Of a stretch of DNA of 64,000 nt, positions 33,532-42,333 are shown piece by piece (within the stretch, counting starts at the first letter, position 1; every line of letters begins with the position of its first letter). The notes under the pieces are model-generated. The model was not told the origin of the DNA. It searched no databases and worked only from the letters and a program-made list of their open reading frames with translations. The translations under genes were made by a program, and so were the position numbers. This DNA comes from Robiginitalea aestuariiviva (GTDB lineage Bacteria; Bacteroidota; Bacteroidia; Flavobacteriales; Flavobacteriaceae): positions 432,965 through 496,964 of the forward strand of contig NZ_JARPUQ010000001.1 of the NCBI RefSeq assembly GCF_029537735.1. Direction: 5' to 3'.

Positions 33532-34632
33532 ATGATACGCCGCTTTTTCATCCTCTGTTCAGGGGCAGACCGGGATTTGCTGGAATCCTGCAGCTCCGGG
33601 GAACAAAACAAGTACGCCGGCATTGGGGCCACGGTATTCTTTACCGCATTAATGGCATTTCTGGCTGCCGGCTATGCCCTCTTTACCGTCTTTGACAACC
33701 TTTGGGCTGCCCTGGGGTTTGGCCTTGTATGGGGGCTCCTGATTTTTAATCTGGACCGGTACATTGTCTCCACCATGCGCAAGCGGGATGGATTTGGACG
33801 CGAATTGCTGCAGGCGGCCCCACGAATCTTTCTGGCAGTGATCATTGCCGTTGTGATTTCCAAACCCCTGGAACTTAAAATTTTTGAAAAGGAAATCGAC
33901 CAGGTCCTGCTGGAGCGTAAAAACCAGCTTACCCTGGACAACCAGACCCAACTTGCCGAACAATTCAACCCGGCCATTGCGGAAAAGCAGGCGGAAATCA
34001 CGGCCCTGAAACAGGAGATTGCCGACAAGCAAGCCACAACTGATGCCCTGTACGACACCTATATTGCCGAAGCTGAAGGACGGGAAGGCACTCTGCTGTT
34101 GGGCAAGGGCCCGGTCTACAAGGAAAAACGCGAAAAACACGATGCTTCCCTGGCCGAATTACAGGCCTTGCGCACCGAAAACCAGACCAAGATAGCCGGT
34201 GTTGAGGCCGAAATTGCCGATCTGGAAGCAGGGTACACCACGGCCGTAACGGAAAGCCAGCCCGTCATTGACCGTTTTGACGGCCTTATGGCCCGCATCG
34301 ATGCCCTGGGCACATTGCCCTGGTTCCCTTCCTTTTTTATCTTCCTGTTATTCCTGGCTGTGGAAACCGCACCTATACTGGTGAAGCTGATGACCCCCAA
34401 AGGGCCATACGACATGAAACTGGAGGACGAGGAAACGGCCGTGCAATCCTGGGTACAACAAAAGGTGGACCAGCGCTTTAAACTGGCCGACACCGACCGG
34501 GTACTCAATGAAAAGATCTATGCGGAAATAGCGGAGGAAGAAGCCGTTTACGCCTACAAAAAGCAGAAGGCCGAATCCCTGATGCGCCTGCAGGCCGCCC
34601 GCTTTCACGACCTGCATGCCCGCAACCTGTAG
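33532..34632 (+). CDS. DUF4407 domain membrane protein
   Basis: 366 residues. The N-terminal FFILCSGADRDLLESC is the start of the DUF4407 family. Membrane helices near 34-55, 59-78 and 98-115; then a long charged coiled coil (about 125-235, with KQAEITALKQEIADKQA and repeated Glu/Lys heptads) that should be extracytoplasmic; a fourth helix near 265-285; and a cytoplasmic tail. Function unknown. Found widely in Bacteroidota; some members are linked to stress or mobile loci, but neighbours here give no hint. Confidence 0.85.
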   Translation: MIRRFFILCSGADRDLLESCSSGEQNKYAGIGATVFFTALMAFLAAGYALFTVFDNLWAALGFGLVWGLLIFNLDRYIVSTMRKRDGFGRELLQAAPRIFLAVIIAVVISKPLELKIFEKEIDQVLLERKNQLTLDNQTQLAEQFNPAIAEKQAEITALKQEIADKQATTDALYDTYIAEAEGREGTLLLGKGPVYKEKREKHDASLAELQALRTENQTKIAGVEAEIADLEAGYTTAVTESQPVIDRFDGLMARIDALGTLPWFPSFFIFLLFLAVETAPILVKLMTPKGPYDMKLEDEETAVQSWVQQKVDQRFKLADTDRVLNEKIYAEIAEEEAVYAYKKQKAESLMRLQAARFHDLHARNL

Positions 34633-34802
34633 GGGCTATAGCTATCCCGGAAATACAAAAAATTTCGGGGTGATAGGTCTTTGCAGGCTCAAGGCGTTGT
34701 GGGAAATAAAAATTGCCCACCTCCCCCCTGTAGCGGCAAGATAGGTGCAGCAACTGCATTCCCCTATCACCCGGATTCATCCCCAGCCGCGGCAGGCACA
34801 CC

Positions 34803-35165
34803 CTACTCGGGTAACCCTTCCAGTTCGGCCCTTACCTTTTTAGGCAGGGAGGCCACAATCAGGTTATAGGAATCGTCGATGAGCTTGCGCAGGAAGGCTT
34901 CCGGCAATTGTTCAATGAGCACCGTATTCCAATGGGACTTGCTCATATGGTATCCCGGCAGGATACGCCCCTCGTATTGCTCCCGCAATTCGGGGATATC
35001 CTCCGGGGCTGCCTTTAGGTTGGCCTGCGGGGGTATGCGCTCCAGAGGGGCAATGGCGAACATTTTTCCCATCACCTTAAAAACAAGGGTATACTGATCG
35101 AAAGGAAACCCCTCGGTTACCCCCTTCTTTTTCAAACAATATTCCCGAAAGGCCTCAATATCCAC
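34803..35165 (-). CDS. MmcQ/YjbR family DNA-binding-fold protein
   Basis: 120 residues, GTG start (the family starts like MDIEAFREYCLKKKGV). The YjbR double-wing fold is shown by the TEGFPFD block at residues 18-24, FKVMGKMFAI at 30-39, and the C-terminal GYHMSKSHWNTVLI at 70-83 with the conserved His-Trp. Often called a cyclotide-type DNA-binding protein; the true role is not known. Last gene of the DUF4230-Dabb-MmcQ unit, 11 bases after the Dabb gene. The 170 bases between this gene and DUF4407 show no other feature. Confidence 0.88.
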   Translation of the reverse strand: MDIEAFREYCLKKKGVTEGFPFDQYTLVFKVMGKMFAIAPLERIPPQANLKAAPEDIPELREQYEGRILPGYHMSKSHWNTVLIEQLPEAFLRKLIDDSYNLIVASLPKKVRAELEGLPE

Positions 35166-35176
35166 AGGGCAGCGTC

Positions 35177-35590
35177 TTACTCCCCGGCATCCAGGCCAAT
35201 GGAGTCGTAGACAATCACCTTTTTCCAGAGGTGTTCTGCCTCGGCGATAAAATCCAGGTGGGGCTGCTCAGACTGGTACGCCGCCTGGGCTTCGGCAGAT
35301 TCAAAGCTCACGATCAGGCTATAGGTAAAAGAGCCATCCACCACATCCCTTGTAGCCGAGGGGGGCGTCCCGATAAAAAGGGTCTTGGCATACTGACTGC
35401 GGGACAAAAAGGTCTTGAGCGCCTTTTCAAAGGCCTGCCGATCCTGGGCACTTTCAGGGTTGTGCAGCCAGAAATAAACGGTGTGGGCAAAGGACGGGTC
35501 AAAATTATTCATAGATGTTTCACTTTGAGATTGGGCCGGGGCCACCCAACAGAGCAGGGCCAGCGCGGCGAGAAAAAAATTTGTTTTCAT
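35177..35590 (-). CDS. Exported Dabb (stress-responsive alpha/beta barrel) protein
   Basis: 137 residues. A signal peptide (1-21, ending AQSQS) is followed by a Dabb domain of about 95 residues: FAHTVYFWLHNPE near 34-46, the helix DRQAFEKALKTFLSR near 50-64, SFTYSLIVSFESAEAQAAYQSEQPH in two short blocks near 87-110, and a C-terminal VIVYDSIG strand. Dabb proteins are small dimers with unclear or varied enzymatic roles; an exported version is typical for Bacteroidota. Its ATG overlaps the DUF4230 stop. Confidence 0.85.
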   Translation of the reverse strand: MKTNFFLAALALLCWVAPAQSQSETSMNNFDPSFAHTVYFWLHNPESAQDRQAFEKALKTFLSRSQYAKTLFIGTPPSATRDVVDGSFTYSLIVSFESAEAQAAYQSEQPHLDFIAEAEHLWKKVIVYDSIGLDAGE

Positions 35591-36237
35591 TACGGATTGG
35601 GTTTATTGAATGGGGATGCCTCCCCTGAACCTTCCAGGGCGCGTAGGGGCACATCCAGTTTCAGGGCTTCATAGTCGAGTTTCCAGCCAATGGTGCCCAC
35701 AATGGACTCCATAACCAGAATGGCTTCCAGGGCCTCCTTCCGGGCTGCCTCCATGAGCCCGCTCTCCGGGATTTTTTCCCGGATGTGTTCCTTGGCTTCC
35801 CGGTTCAGTGCGGTAAGGTCGTCCGGGGTAAAAGGATTGAAAATCCCGTTACGGATGTCGTAGAATTCCAGCTCCGGTTCTACCGACAGCACCTCCGGTT
35901 GCGGAAACTCCTTCAGGACCACCGTCTTTCGGTCCGGGTTTGCAACAACCACAAGCTTCTTAAAGTCATAGCCCACATGCGCGCGGGCCTTGATCACGAT
36001 AAGCGCCTTTTTCTTGGTGCTGAATAGCCTGCCAAAGTGGTCCTTCTGGTTTTCGTACCGGTAAATTTCCGCAAAATCCCCTTCCACTGAAATGAGTTTG
36101 GAAACGGCACGGATTTTCTCCAGCAAAACCGAGGACTGCTTCAGGGTTACCGATCGGCTCCTTTTCCGTGAAAAGAAGGTGTACATGCCGTACATAAGCA
36201 CGGCACCGAGTACGCTTCCGGTAAACAATTCCAGCAT
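35590..36237 (-). CDS. DUF4230 domain protein
   Basis: 215 residues with one N-terminal membrane helix (residues 5-22) and a DUF4230 body: SSVLLEKIRAVSKLISVEGDF in two blocks near 35-55, then LIVIKARAHVGYDFKKL near 79-95 and a C-terminal helix pair. No catalytic residues known for the family. First gene of a three-gene leftward unit with Dabb and MmcQ; a TACCTTTA box lies at 36274-36281. Confidence 0.85.
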   Translation of the reverse strand: MLELFTGSVLGAVLMYGMYTFFSRKRSRSVTLKQSSVLLEKIRAVSKLISVEGDFAEIYRYENQKDHFGRLFSTKKKALIVIKARAHVGYDFKKLVVVANPDRKTVVLKEFPQPEVLSVEPELEFYDIRNGIFNPFTPDDLTALNREAKEHIREKIPESGLMEAARKEALEAILVMESIVGTIGWKLDYEALKLDVPLRALEGSGEASPFNKPNP

Positions 36238-36273
36238 GGTTCCTAAATTCTTTTTTGGTTGACTACAGCCGCT

Positions 36274-36281
36274 TAAAGGTA
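36274..36281 (-). promoter_or_regulatory. Putative -7 box of the DUF4230 gene
   Basis: TACCTTTA on the minus strand, one mismatch to TAnnTTTG, 36 bases before the ATG. Confidence 0.4.
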
Positions 36282-36315
36282 CATTGCTTTTTGAAATATC
36301 CGGGATTCTCCTCCC

Positions 36316-37065
36316 CTAGCGGACTTCCACAAGCGGAAAAAGCAAGGGGCGGCTGGGGCAGGCGTCATTCTGGAAGGGTGCCATTTGTAGATTAAGCAAA
36401 TACCATCCATCCGGTAAGGCATCCGGCACGGAGATGAATTCCGTTATAGTGGCATCCCGCCTCGGTTCCCCGGGAAGCCCCCAGAAGGCCTTATGTGCCG
36501 CCAGGGCGCCCCCATCCGATTCCGGATCTACCGAGGGCAGGTCAATGAGGAGGTGGGTAACCCCGCGCTGGGCAAGATAGGCAGCCGCTACAGCTTCCAG
36601 AAAGGGCGCCCCGGCCCCGGACCAGTCTTTCACGGCCATTCGGGATGCCTCGGTGCCCGTCCGCAATACCAGGGCAGGGAGCGGTCCTGGCTCCAGGGCT
36701 TTCTCCAGGTCTGCACGAGCTATGAAGTAATGTTCTCCTTCCCCCCTGGGCTCAAGGGTCAATACCCTGGCCATGCACCAGGGGGCCGGCGGTACATCCA
36801 GAACGGTTTCATTTTCCGGGGTAATGTGGCCCAAGCATTCCGTATGGGTTCCATGGGCATGGGGATTAAAATTGATATCCCGGAAATTTACCGAAGCCCC
36901 TGCGGCCACGCTGCCGATAAAATCCCCATCCTGGTAGGGAGAAATGCGCGCAGGACCAATGCCCCAGGCCGTTAGTCCGTTATTGCAAATAGGCAGGGAA
37001 CAATCCACGGCCCCATTCGCATCCGCGCGGTAGGCAGTGCCCTCAAAGGTAAATTCCAAATTCAT
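36316..37065 (-). CDS. Cyclase family protein (metal-dependent, kynurenine-formamidase-like)
   Basis: 249 residues, no signal peptide. The metal-binding HAHGTHTE motif near residues 68-75 defines the cyclase/KynB family; a second His-Glu pair may be in the C-terminal LIDLPSVDPESDGG block near 173-186. Family members hydrolyse N-formylkynurenine or isatin, or act in polyketide cyclisation; the divergence here (LGHITPENE in place of the usual form) makes KynB uncertain. It lies 17 bases downstream of hemW, probably by chance of operon packing. Confidence 0.82.
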   Translation of the reverse strand: MNLEFTFEGTAYRADANGAVDCSLPICNNGLTAWGIGPARISPYQDGDFIGSVAAGASVNFRDINFNPHAHGTHTECLGHITPENETVLDVPPAPWCMARVLTLEPRGEGEHYFIARADLEKALEPGPLPALVLRTGTEASRMAVKDWSGAGAPFLEAVAAAYLAQRGVTHLLIDLPSVDPESDGGALAAHKAFWGLPGEPRRDATITEFISVPDALPDGWYLLNLQMAPFQNDACPSRPLLFPLVEVR

Positions 37066-37082
37066 AGGCAGTGGGGTTTGGG

Positions 37083-38216
37083 TTATTTCAAATTAACCAT
37101 AAATAAATCACTGGCAATTCCATCGGCCAGAAATTTGCCTTTGCGGGAAGTGAACAGGGCATCTCCGTCCCGGAACAGCAAATGGCTGTCCAGGTAGGGC
37201 TGGGCCTGCCCCAGGAGGTAGTCCAGATAGGCGGGGCCAAAGGCCTGGGAGATGCCCGAAAGGGACACGCCCCACACCGTACGCAACCCGGTCATGATGG
37301 CCTCGTTGTACCGGTCCCGTACCGATAGCGCTTCACTTTCCCAGTAGGGGGTTCCCTCCTGCAGGGCCTTGAGGTATTTCAGGTTGTGGGCTACATTCCA
37401 GCGCCGGTTTTTTCCATCATAGGAGTGGGCGGAGGGGCCAATTCCCAGATAGGCCTTCCCCTGCCAATAGGCGGTGTTGTTCCGGGAAAAAAATCCGGGC
37501 TTGCCAAAGTTGGAGGTTTCGTAATGTACATACCCTGCCCCTTCCAGGGTGTCGGCCAGGTGGCGGAAATCTTCTTCGGCCCGGGTATCATCCACATCGG
37601 GACTCCGGCCTTTGGCCACCATGGCGCCCAGGGCGGTACCCGGCTCCACGGTAAGGGCATAGGCAGAGATATGGGGCGGTTCAAACCCCAGGGCTTTTTC
37701 CAGAGTCTCCTTCCACTGCCCGGGGGTGCTTCCCGGCAGGCCGTAAATCAGGTCGATGGAATAATTCTCGAACCGGCTGCGCACTGCCTCCAGGCAGGCC
37801 ACCGCCTGCGGCGTAGTGTGGGCGCGGTTCATCCATTGCAGTTCTTTTTCCCGGAAGCTCTGGATTCCAATACTCAGGCGGTTCACAGGTCCGGCAGCCA
37901 AGCTTTCAATGCGCTGAAGGTCCAGGTCGTCGGGGTTAGCCTCCAGGGTAACTTCCGCCCCAGGTGCCACGGAATAAAAACGATGGATGGTTTCCAGGAA
38001 TACCTTTATCTCTTCCGGGGTTAAAAGGGAAGGGGTACCACCCCCGAAGTAAACCGTTTGGATTTCCTGCCCGTGGGCCTCTCCGGCACGCTGCTCCAGC
38101 TCCAGGCACATGGCTGCCAGCACCTCCGCCCGGTGCTTTTGGGTGGTGGAAAAATGAAAATCACAGTAGTGGCAGGCCTGTTTGCAAAAGGGGATATGGA
38201 GGTAGATGCCGCTCAT
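37083..38216 (-). CDS. hemW: Radical SAM haem chaperone HemW
   Basis: 377 residues from the ATG at 38216; the frame continues to 38252 but the family begins GIYLHIPFC. Seen: the radical SAM cysteines in CKQACHYCDFH near 10-20, YFGGGTPSLL near 55-64, EANPDDL near 88-94, RLSIGIQSF near 107-115, DLIYGLPG near 157-164, and a C-terminal HemN domain with GIGPSAHSY. The CxxxCxxC spacing with no extra Cys, and the length, fit HemW rather than HemN. Function: binds haem and supports its insertion into respiratory enzymes. An exact TACCTTTG box lies 38 bases upstream. Confidence 0.93.
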   Translation of the reverse strand: MSGIYLHIPFCKQACHYCDFHFSTTQKHRAEVLAAMCLELEQRAGEAHGQEIQTVYFGGGTPSLLTPEEIKVFLETIHRFYSVAPGAEVTLEANPDDLDLQRIESLAAGPVNRLSIGIQSFREKELQWMNRAHTTPQAVACLEAVRSRFENYSIDLIYGLPGSTPGQWKETLEKALGFEPPHISAYALTVEPGTALGAMVAKGRSPDVDDTRAEEDFRHLADTLEGAGYVHYETSNFGKPGFFSRNNTAYWQGKAYLGIGPSAHSYDGKNRRWNVAHNLKYLKALQEGTPYWESEALSVRDRYNEAIMTGLRTVWGVSLSGISQAFGPAYLDYLLGQAQPYLDSHLLFRDGDALFTSRKGKFLADGIASDLFMVNLK

Positions 38217-38254
38217 GCCGGGGGGTTCAATTGCCGCCTCAATGCGCGGCATGG

Positions 38255-38262
38255 CAAAGGTA
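38255..38262 (-). promoter_or_regulatory. Putative -7 box of hemW
   Basis: TACCTTTG on the minus strand, an exact TAnnTTTG match, 38 bases before the ATG at 38216; it lies inside the frame's upstream extension and so supports the shorter protein. Confidence 0.45.
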
Positions 38263-38379
38263 GGGGGAATAGGGCAAACAGCGGTGCTCGTTTTTTTCAG
38301 GCTGGGGTTGTAGCTTGTCGCTGGGGGGGAGGGAAGGGGGGATCCCGCAAGGTGGGAAACAAAGGTTTATCCGGTACGA

Positions 38380-38946
38380 TTACCCCTTGGTCCGGTCCGA
38401 ATTCTGCCGCACAAAAGACTCCCACCCGGAGTAGGACTTACCGCCAACCGGGTTGCCCTGGTTGTAGAAATGGCATACGGCAGCCGCCAGGCCATCGGTA
38501 CTGTCCAGGTTTTTGGGAAGGGATTTAAGCCCCAGGGTGGATTGCAGCATCCGGGCCACCTGCTCCTTGCTGGCATTCCCATTTCCGGTTATGGCCATCT
38601 TGATCTTCTTGGGCAGGTACTCGGTGATGGGGACCTGTCGGGAAAGGGCCGCGGCCATAGCCACCCCCTGGGCCCTGCCGAGCTTCAGCATGGATTGGAC
38701 ATTCTTCCCATAAAAGGGGGCTTCAATGGCCACCTCATCCGGATGGTAGGTGTCGATCAGTTCCACGGTCCGGTCAAAAATCAGTTTGAGCTTGGTGTAG
38801 GGGTCCTGATACCGGCCCAACAGGAGCTCATTCATTTGCACGAATTCCATGCGCTTGCCCACTACGCGGATGATCCCGAAGCCCATAATGGTTGTCCCGG
38901 GGTCGATCCCCAATATGATCTTATCCTGCAGCATCTCTTTATTCAT
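38380..38946 (-). CDS. ruvC: Crossover junction endodeoxyribonuclease RuvC
   Basis: Resolves Holliday junctions with RuvAB. 188 residues; an ATG four codons in (38934) is the alternative start and fits the family about as well. Catalytic acids seen: Asp in LGIDPGTT near residue 15, Glu in AIEAPFYGKN near 74, and the Asp pair in LDSTDGLAAAVCHF near 149-150. The bacteroidal C-terminal tail is short. It overlaps the end of the upstream TonB-like gene by eight bases. Confidence 0.94.
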   Translation of the reverse strand: MNKEMLQDKIILGIDPGTTIMGFGIIRVVGKRMEFVQMNELLLGRYQDPYTKLKLIFDRTVELIDTYHPDEVAIEAPFYGKNVQSMLKLGRAQGVAMAAALSRQVPITEYLPKKIKMAITGNGNASKEQVARMLQSTLGLKSLPKNLDSTDGLAAAVCHFYNQGNPVGGKSYSGWESFVRQNSDRTKG

Positions 38947-39427
38947 CCGTATTCAGGATTAAGGGCAGACGGTATTGGGTAGCCACGGGAATACCCTGCT
39001 TGGTAGCGGGCTGCAGGCGCGGCAGGCTCTTCAGGCTTCGGGAAACAATCCCTTCAAACTGGGGATTTTCCCGGACCACTGTGGCGTTTTGGTCCATGGA
39101 CAAAATGGAAACCACCCCCTGGTTGTCGATTACAAAGTCGATAAACAGGGTATCCCGTAAAGCCTCCGGGCTGCGGAATTGAAAATCCTGCAGGGTCATA
39201 TTCAGGTGGAGCACCAGGGTGTTTTCAAAACATTGCAATTGCACTTCCCGGGGTTCGGATTCATCACAAGCATCAAAAAGCGGAAACTGGTCTACCTGGT
39301 TCCAGTTAATGCCTTCAACCTTTTCCGAAACCATCTGGCGGGTCAGGGTGTCCCAGGAGGTAAACCACTCGCAGGAGGTACATAACCCCACCAAAATACA
39401 CCATAAAATCCCTGTTGCTGATCTCAT
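38939..39427 (-). CDS. Lipoprotein with a TonB-C-terminal-like domain
   Basis: 162 residues from the ATG at 39427 (a GTG at 39439 is possible). Lipoprotein signal ending CTSC. The C-terminal part (DTLFIDFVIDNQGVVSIL near 90-107 and SLKSLPRLQPATKQGIPVATQYRLPL near 131-156, given here as two blocks) follows the pattern of TonB C-terminal domains that also occur in stand-alone periplasmic proteins. It lacks a membrane-spanning anchor and Pro-rich spacer of a working TonB. Overlaps ruvC, so the two are coupled. Confidence 0.65.
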   Translation of the reverse strand: MRSATGILWCILVGLCTSCEWFTSWDTLTRQMVSEKVEGINWNQVDQFPLFDACDESEPREVQLQCFENTLVLHLNMTLQDFQFRSPEALRDTLFIDFVIDNQGVVSILSMDQNATVVRENPQFEGIVSRSLKSLPRLQPATKQGIPVATQYRLPLILNTDE

Positions 39428-39537
39428 TCGTCCGGTCACTGCTGACGTCCGAAAATTACGATAATTTTAGGGGACCCCATCAATACACGCAAACCATATG
39501 CGCACAATTGCCGTTTGCTCCTATCTTCAACAACTGG

Positions 39538-40680
39538 TCAATCCAAATCAGCCTCCTGACGTAATTGATCTAGCCTACGTCTGGCAGTGGCGGTAAAATA
39601 ATTCTCATAATTGCCATATTTGTCTAGAAAGCGATCATAACAGGCAAATATTTTTTGCGGGGTTTCGGAAGTCTTATCCAAACAAGCACAAATCTGATAT
39701 TCAACTCTGATATTATCGCCGGTTTCCTTTAAAAGAAGGCGATAATAAGACAACGCTTCCTCGAAATCCTGACCCTCCTGAGCTATTCGTGCCAAAGCCT
39801 CATATTCATTCGAGAGATTAGGGGATTTGGCCAAAATGGACAAGTGATAAAAATTTTTGGCACTATCGATTTTACGTTCTTGGTGGTAGCTCCGAGCCAA
39901 TCCAAAATATGCATCACCCTCGCGCCCATCAAATTCCAATAAATTCTTAAAAGCAATTCTTGCGCTATCCGGTTGTGTGAGGACTAAATACGAGTGCCCG
40001 AGTTTATCCCAAACATATGCCTTGTCTTCCCCTGCATCAATCAAAGACTTTAATCCCACCACGGCTTCGCGAAAACTGTCTCGGTTAAATAACGCTTGTG
40101 CTCTCAAACTCTTTAAGCCTATGTGATGCGGAAAAGAATGGATTCCCATTTCGCTATAAAAAATTGCAGAATCCGGCTGGTTTCGTTTCAGGTATGCCAA
40201 ACCCAGTTGAAGCAAAGTCCGGAGATGTGCAGAATCGCGAGAAACAGTGTTCCTCCAAATGGAAATCGCCTTTTCTGTCTGCCCCAAATTGTTGGCCAAA
40301 AGGCCATCGTAATATTGAAACTCTGAATGCTCCGGATGCGTAGAAACTAGTATGTTAATTTGTTCTCTGGCTTCTTTCAACCGTTTAGAACGGTACAAAA
40401 GCTTTGCCCATTCATAGCGGGCGACATTTCTGGTAGGATATTTTTCACAGAATTGGCGATAATGATCTATTGCTTGCATTTCCTTACCCATGGCAGCCAG
40501 GGCTTGAGCAATTCGTAATTCAGAACGGGCAGACGGGCATATGGAATACGCTGATATGGCTTTATCGTAATCACCAACCGCGAATAAACTATCTGCAGTA
40601 ACTGAATTCTGTCCATGGGACTGTTGTAGCAGTACCAAAGCACAGCAGACCGCAAACCGAGAAACAATTCTATTGGTCAA
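39538..40680 (-). CDS. Tetratricopeptide repeat protein
   Basis: 380 residues, TTG start three bases after the blaR1-like stop; no ATG lies near the N-terminus. Residues 1-23 look like a signal peptide (FAVCCALVLLQQSHGQ), so it should be periplasmic. TPR repeats recur through the rest: ADSLFAVGDYDKAISAY near 28-44, AKLLYRSKRLKEAREQI near 91-107, YDGLLANNLGQTEKAIS near 122-138, LAYLKRNQPDSAIFYSE near 155-171, and at least five more. The coding sequence is markedly AT-richer than its neighbours (20 and 24 G+C in two 60-base lines I counted, against 41 of 60 in hutH). Third gene of the BlaI-BlaR1-TPR unit. Confidence 0.82.
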   Translation of the reverse strand: MTNRIVSRFAVCCALVLLQQSHGQNSVTADSLFAVGDYDKAISAYSICPSARSELRIAQALAAMGKEMQAIDHYRQFCEKYPTRNVARYEWAKLLYRSKRLKEAREQINILVSTHPEHSEFQYYDGLLANNLGQTEKAISIWRNTVSRDSAHLRTLLQLGLAYLKRNQPDSAIFYSEMGIHSFPHHIGLKSLRAQALFNRDSFREAVVGLKSLIDAGEDKAYVWDKLGHSYLVLTQPDSARIAFKNLLEFDGREGDAYFGLARSYHQERKIDSAKNFYHLSILAKSPNLSNEYEALARIAQEGQDFEEALSYYRLLLKETGDNIRVEYQICACLDKTSETPQKIFACYDRFLDKYGNYENYFTATARRRLDQLRQEADLD

Positions 40681-40683
40681 TCC

Positions 40684-41949
40684 TTACTGCAGTTTAAAGA
40701 CAATGGGAATGGAGTAAGGAACATTAACCGGTTCGCCGTTGCTCATACCCGGGGAAACCATTTTGGGGAGTCTTGAAATAATGCGCTCTGTTTCCGCTTC
40801 CAAAATGGGATCCGGTCCTTTCTGGCGGATGTCGATTACCGAGCCATCGGTGCCGATGGTAAACATAACGGCCACCCTACCCTGTAACCCATTTTCCATG
40901 GCTTCCTCGGGGTACCTGAAGTTTTTCCGGATATGCTCTTGCAACTTGGCGTTAAAGCAGGCGGCGGGGTCTTCTGCATCCTCACATCCGGGATAGACCG
41001 GGGCCACTTCGACCATGCCAAAAGGTACGGATTTGACATTGGGGTTGGCCTGGAGCTTTATCCCTTGTGGATCATCCGGGAATTCCTGGGATTCACCGAG
41101 GCAGGAACTCACCAAACAAAGTATTCCGCAAAAAGGAATAAGCATCAGATAAGACCATTTTTGAAGGCTTGAACTTTTTTTCTTTTGTAACATGTCAATA
41201 CGTTTTTTGATTAGGTTTTGTGTGAAAAAGCTATGGGAAAGGGGGAGTTCTTCCACCCCGAATACCTGGCTGATCAGTTGGTGATAATACGCTGATGGGT
41301 TAGATTTTACCGTCTTTGCATCCGCTTGATACTCGTGTATCTCTACCAGGTACTTTTGAAATACCCAAAGCAGGGGGTTGAACCAGAATACCATGCGAAC
41401 TACAGCAAGAAAAAGAATATCCGCACTGTGCCAATGACTGACATGTGCCATTTCGTGCTGAAGAATGTTTCCTCGGGCCTTCGGGGAGATTTGATCCCCC
41501 ATAAAAATCCGATTCATAAAAGAAAAGGCTTCCTGGGAGTTAGGGAGGGTTACCAGGACATACCGCAGCTTATTTTCCACCTTGGAATTGCGATGGACGC
41601 GATAGAGGCGGAAACATTTACGGCCCAGCTGTATGAGGGCAATTAAGCCGCCCAGAACCCATATCCACAACAAAAGTGAACCAAGGCTAAGACCCGTACT
41701 TTCCGTGGCAGTAAACGTCAATTCTCCTAATTCCCGAATGGAAGCAAGGGTATTAATCGGTCCCTGGACCACCTGTAAATAGCGGTCCGACAGTTTCCAA
41801 TCAACCCATGGAAGAACCAGGGAAAGCGCACAACCCAATAAGAGAAACAGGCGATTCCAGGCAAAGTATGTGGTACGCGCAAAGTAAATCTTATACCCAA
41901 CCAAGACCATAATTTGGATGGCGAGCATTTCTATTATATAGGTTGTCAT
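40684..41949 (-). CDS. M56 (BlaR1-type) membrane metallopeptidase with TonB-like C-terminus
   Basis: 421 residues. N-terminal half: membrane helices near 5-20, 35-50 and 100-118, then a zinc site HEMAH near 175-179 in a cytoplasmic loop, and a further helix near 275-292. The C-terminal third (about 335-421) is a TonB-C-like domain ending in YSIPIVFKLQ and not the penicillin-binding sensor of true BlaR1. By family, such proteins sense an envelope signal and cleave the partner BlaI repressor. The ATG overlaps the blaI-like stop (ATGA). Parts of the coding sequence are AT-rich. Confidence 0.88.
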   Translation of the reverse strand: MTTYIIEMLAIQIMVLVGYKIYFARTTYFAWNRLFLLLGCALSLVLPWVDWKLSDRYLQVVQGPINTLASIRELGELTFTATESTGLSLGSLLLWIWVLGGLIALIQLGRKCFRLYRVHRNSKVENKLRYVLVTLPNSQEAFSFMNRIFMGDQISPKARGNILQHEMAHVSHWHSADILFLAVVRMVFWFNPLLWVFQKYLVEIHEYQADAKTVKSNPSAYYHQLISQVFGVEELPLSHSFFTQNLIKKRIDMLQKKKSSSLQKWSYLMLIPFCGILCLVSSCLGESQEFPDDPQGIKLQANPNVKSVPFGMVEVAPVYPGCEDAEDPAACFNAKLQEHIRKNFRYPEEAMENGLQGRVAVMFTIGTDGSVIDIRQKGPDPILEAETERIISRLPKMVSPGMSNGEPVNVPYSIPIVFKLQ

Positions 41950-42308
41950 GGGTTCTCCTTTTTAATCTCTTTCATGATACTCTCCAGCTCCTTCAGGCTC
42001 AGATCCTCCTTTTTCATAAAGAAGGAAACCAGGCTTTTATACGATCCCTGGAAATATCCGTCGACGAATTTCTCGAGGGATTTATGGCTGTACTCTTCCT
42101 TGGTGACCAGGGGATAATAGAGGTACCCCTTGCCCTGTTGTTCGTGGTCCACAAAGCCTTTTCCTTCAAGAATCCGGACGATTGTGGAAACGGTGTTGTA
42201 CGCGGGGCGCGGTTCGGGCAATTGCCCGATAATCCCAGCTACATTGGATTTATCCAGGTCCCACAAGACCTGCATGACCTCCTCCTCGGCTTTGGTTAAT
42301 TGCTTCAT
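41946..42308 (-). CDS. BlaI/MecI/CopY family transcriptional repressor
   Basis: 120 residues. Winged-helix family pattern seen: LTKAEEEVMQVLWDLDKSNV near 3-22, the recognition helix region RPAYNTVSTIVRILEGKGFV near 33-52, HEQQGKGYLYYPLV near 54-67, and a C-terminal dimerisation half (KSLEKFVDGYFQGSYKSLVSFF in part). It should bind the two palindromes just upstream and be cleaved through the M56 partner. First gene of the operon; no beta-lactamase or penicillin-binding protein follows. Confidence 0.93.
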   Translation of the reverse strand: MKQLTKAEEEVMQVLWDLDKSNVAGIIGQLPEPRPAYNTVSTIVRILEGKGFVDHEQQGKGYLYYPLVTKEEYSHKSLEKFVDGYFQGSYKSLVSFFMKKEDLSLKELESIMKEIKKENP

Positions 42309-42333
42309 AAGCTGATTTTCTGTTTGCTAATAT

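Noticed and set aside
40684-42308. Beta-lactam resistance operon
   Set aside because: BlaI and BlaR1 family members are present, but the sensor domain is TonB-like and no beta-lactamase or penicillin-binding protein is nearby.
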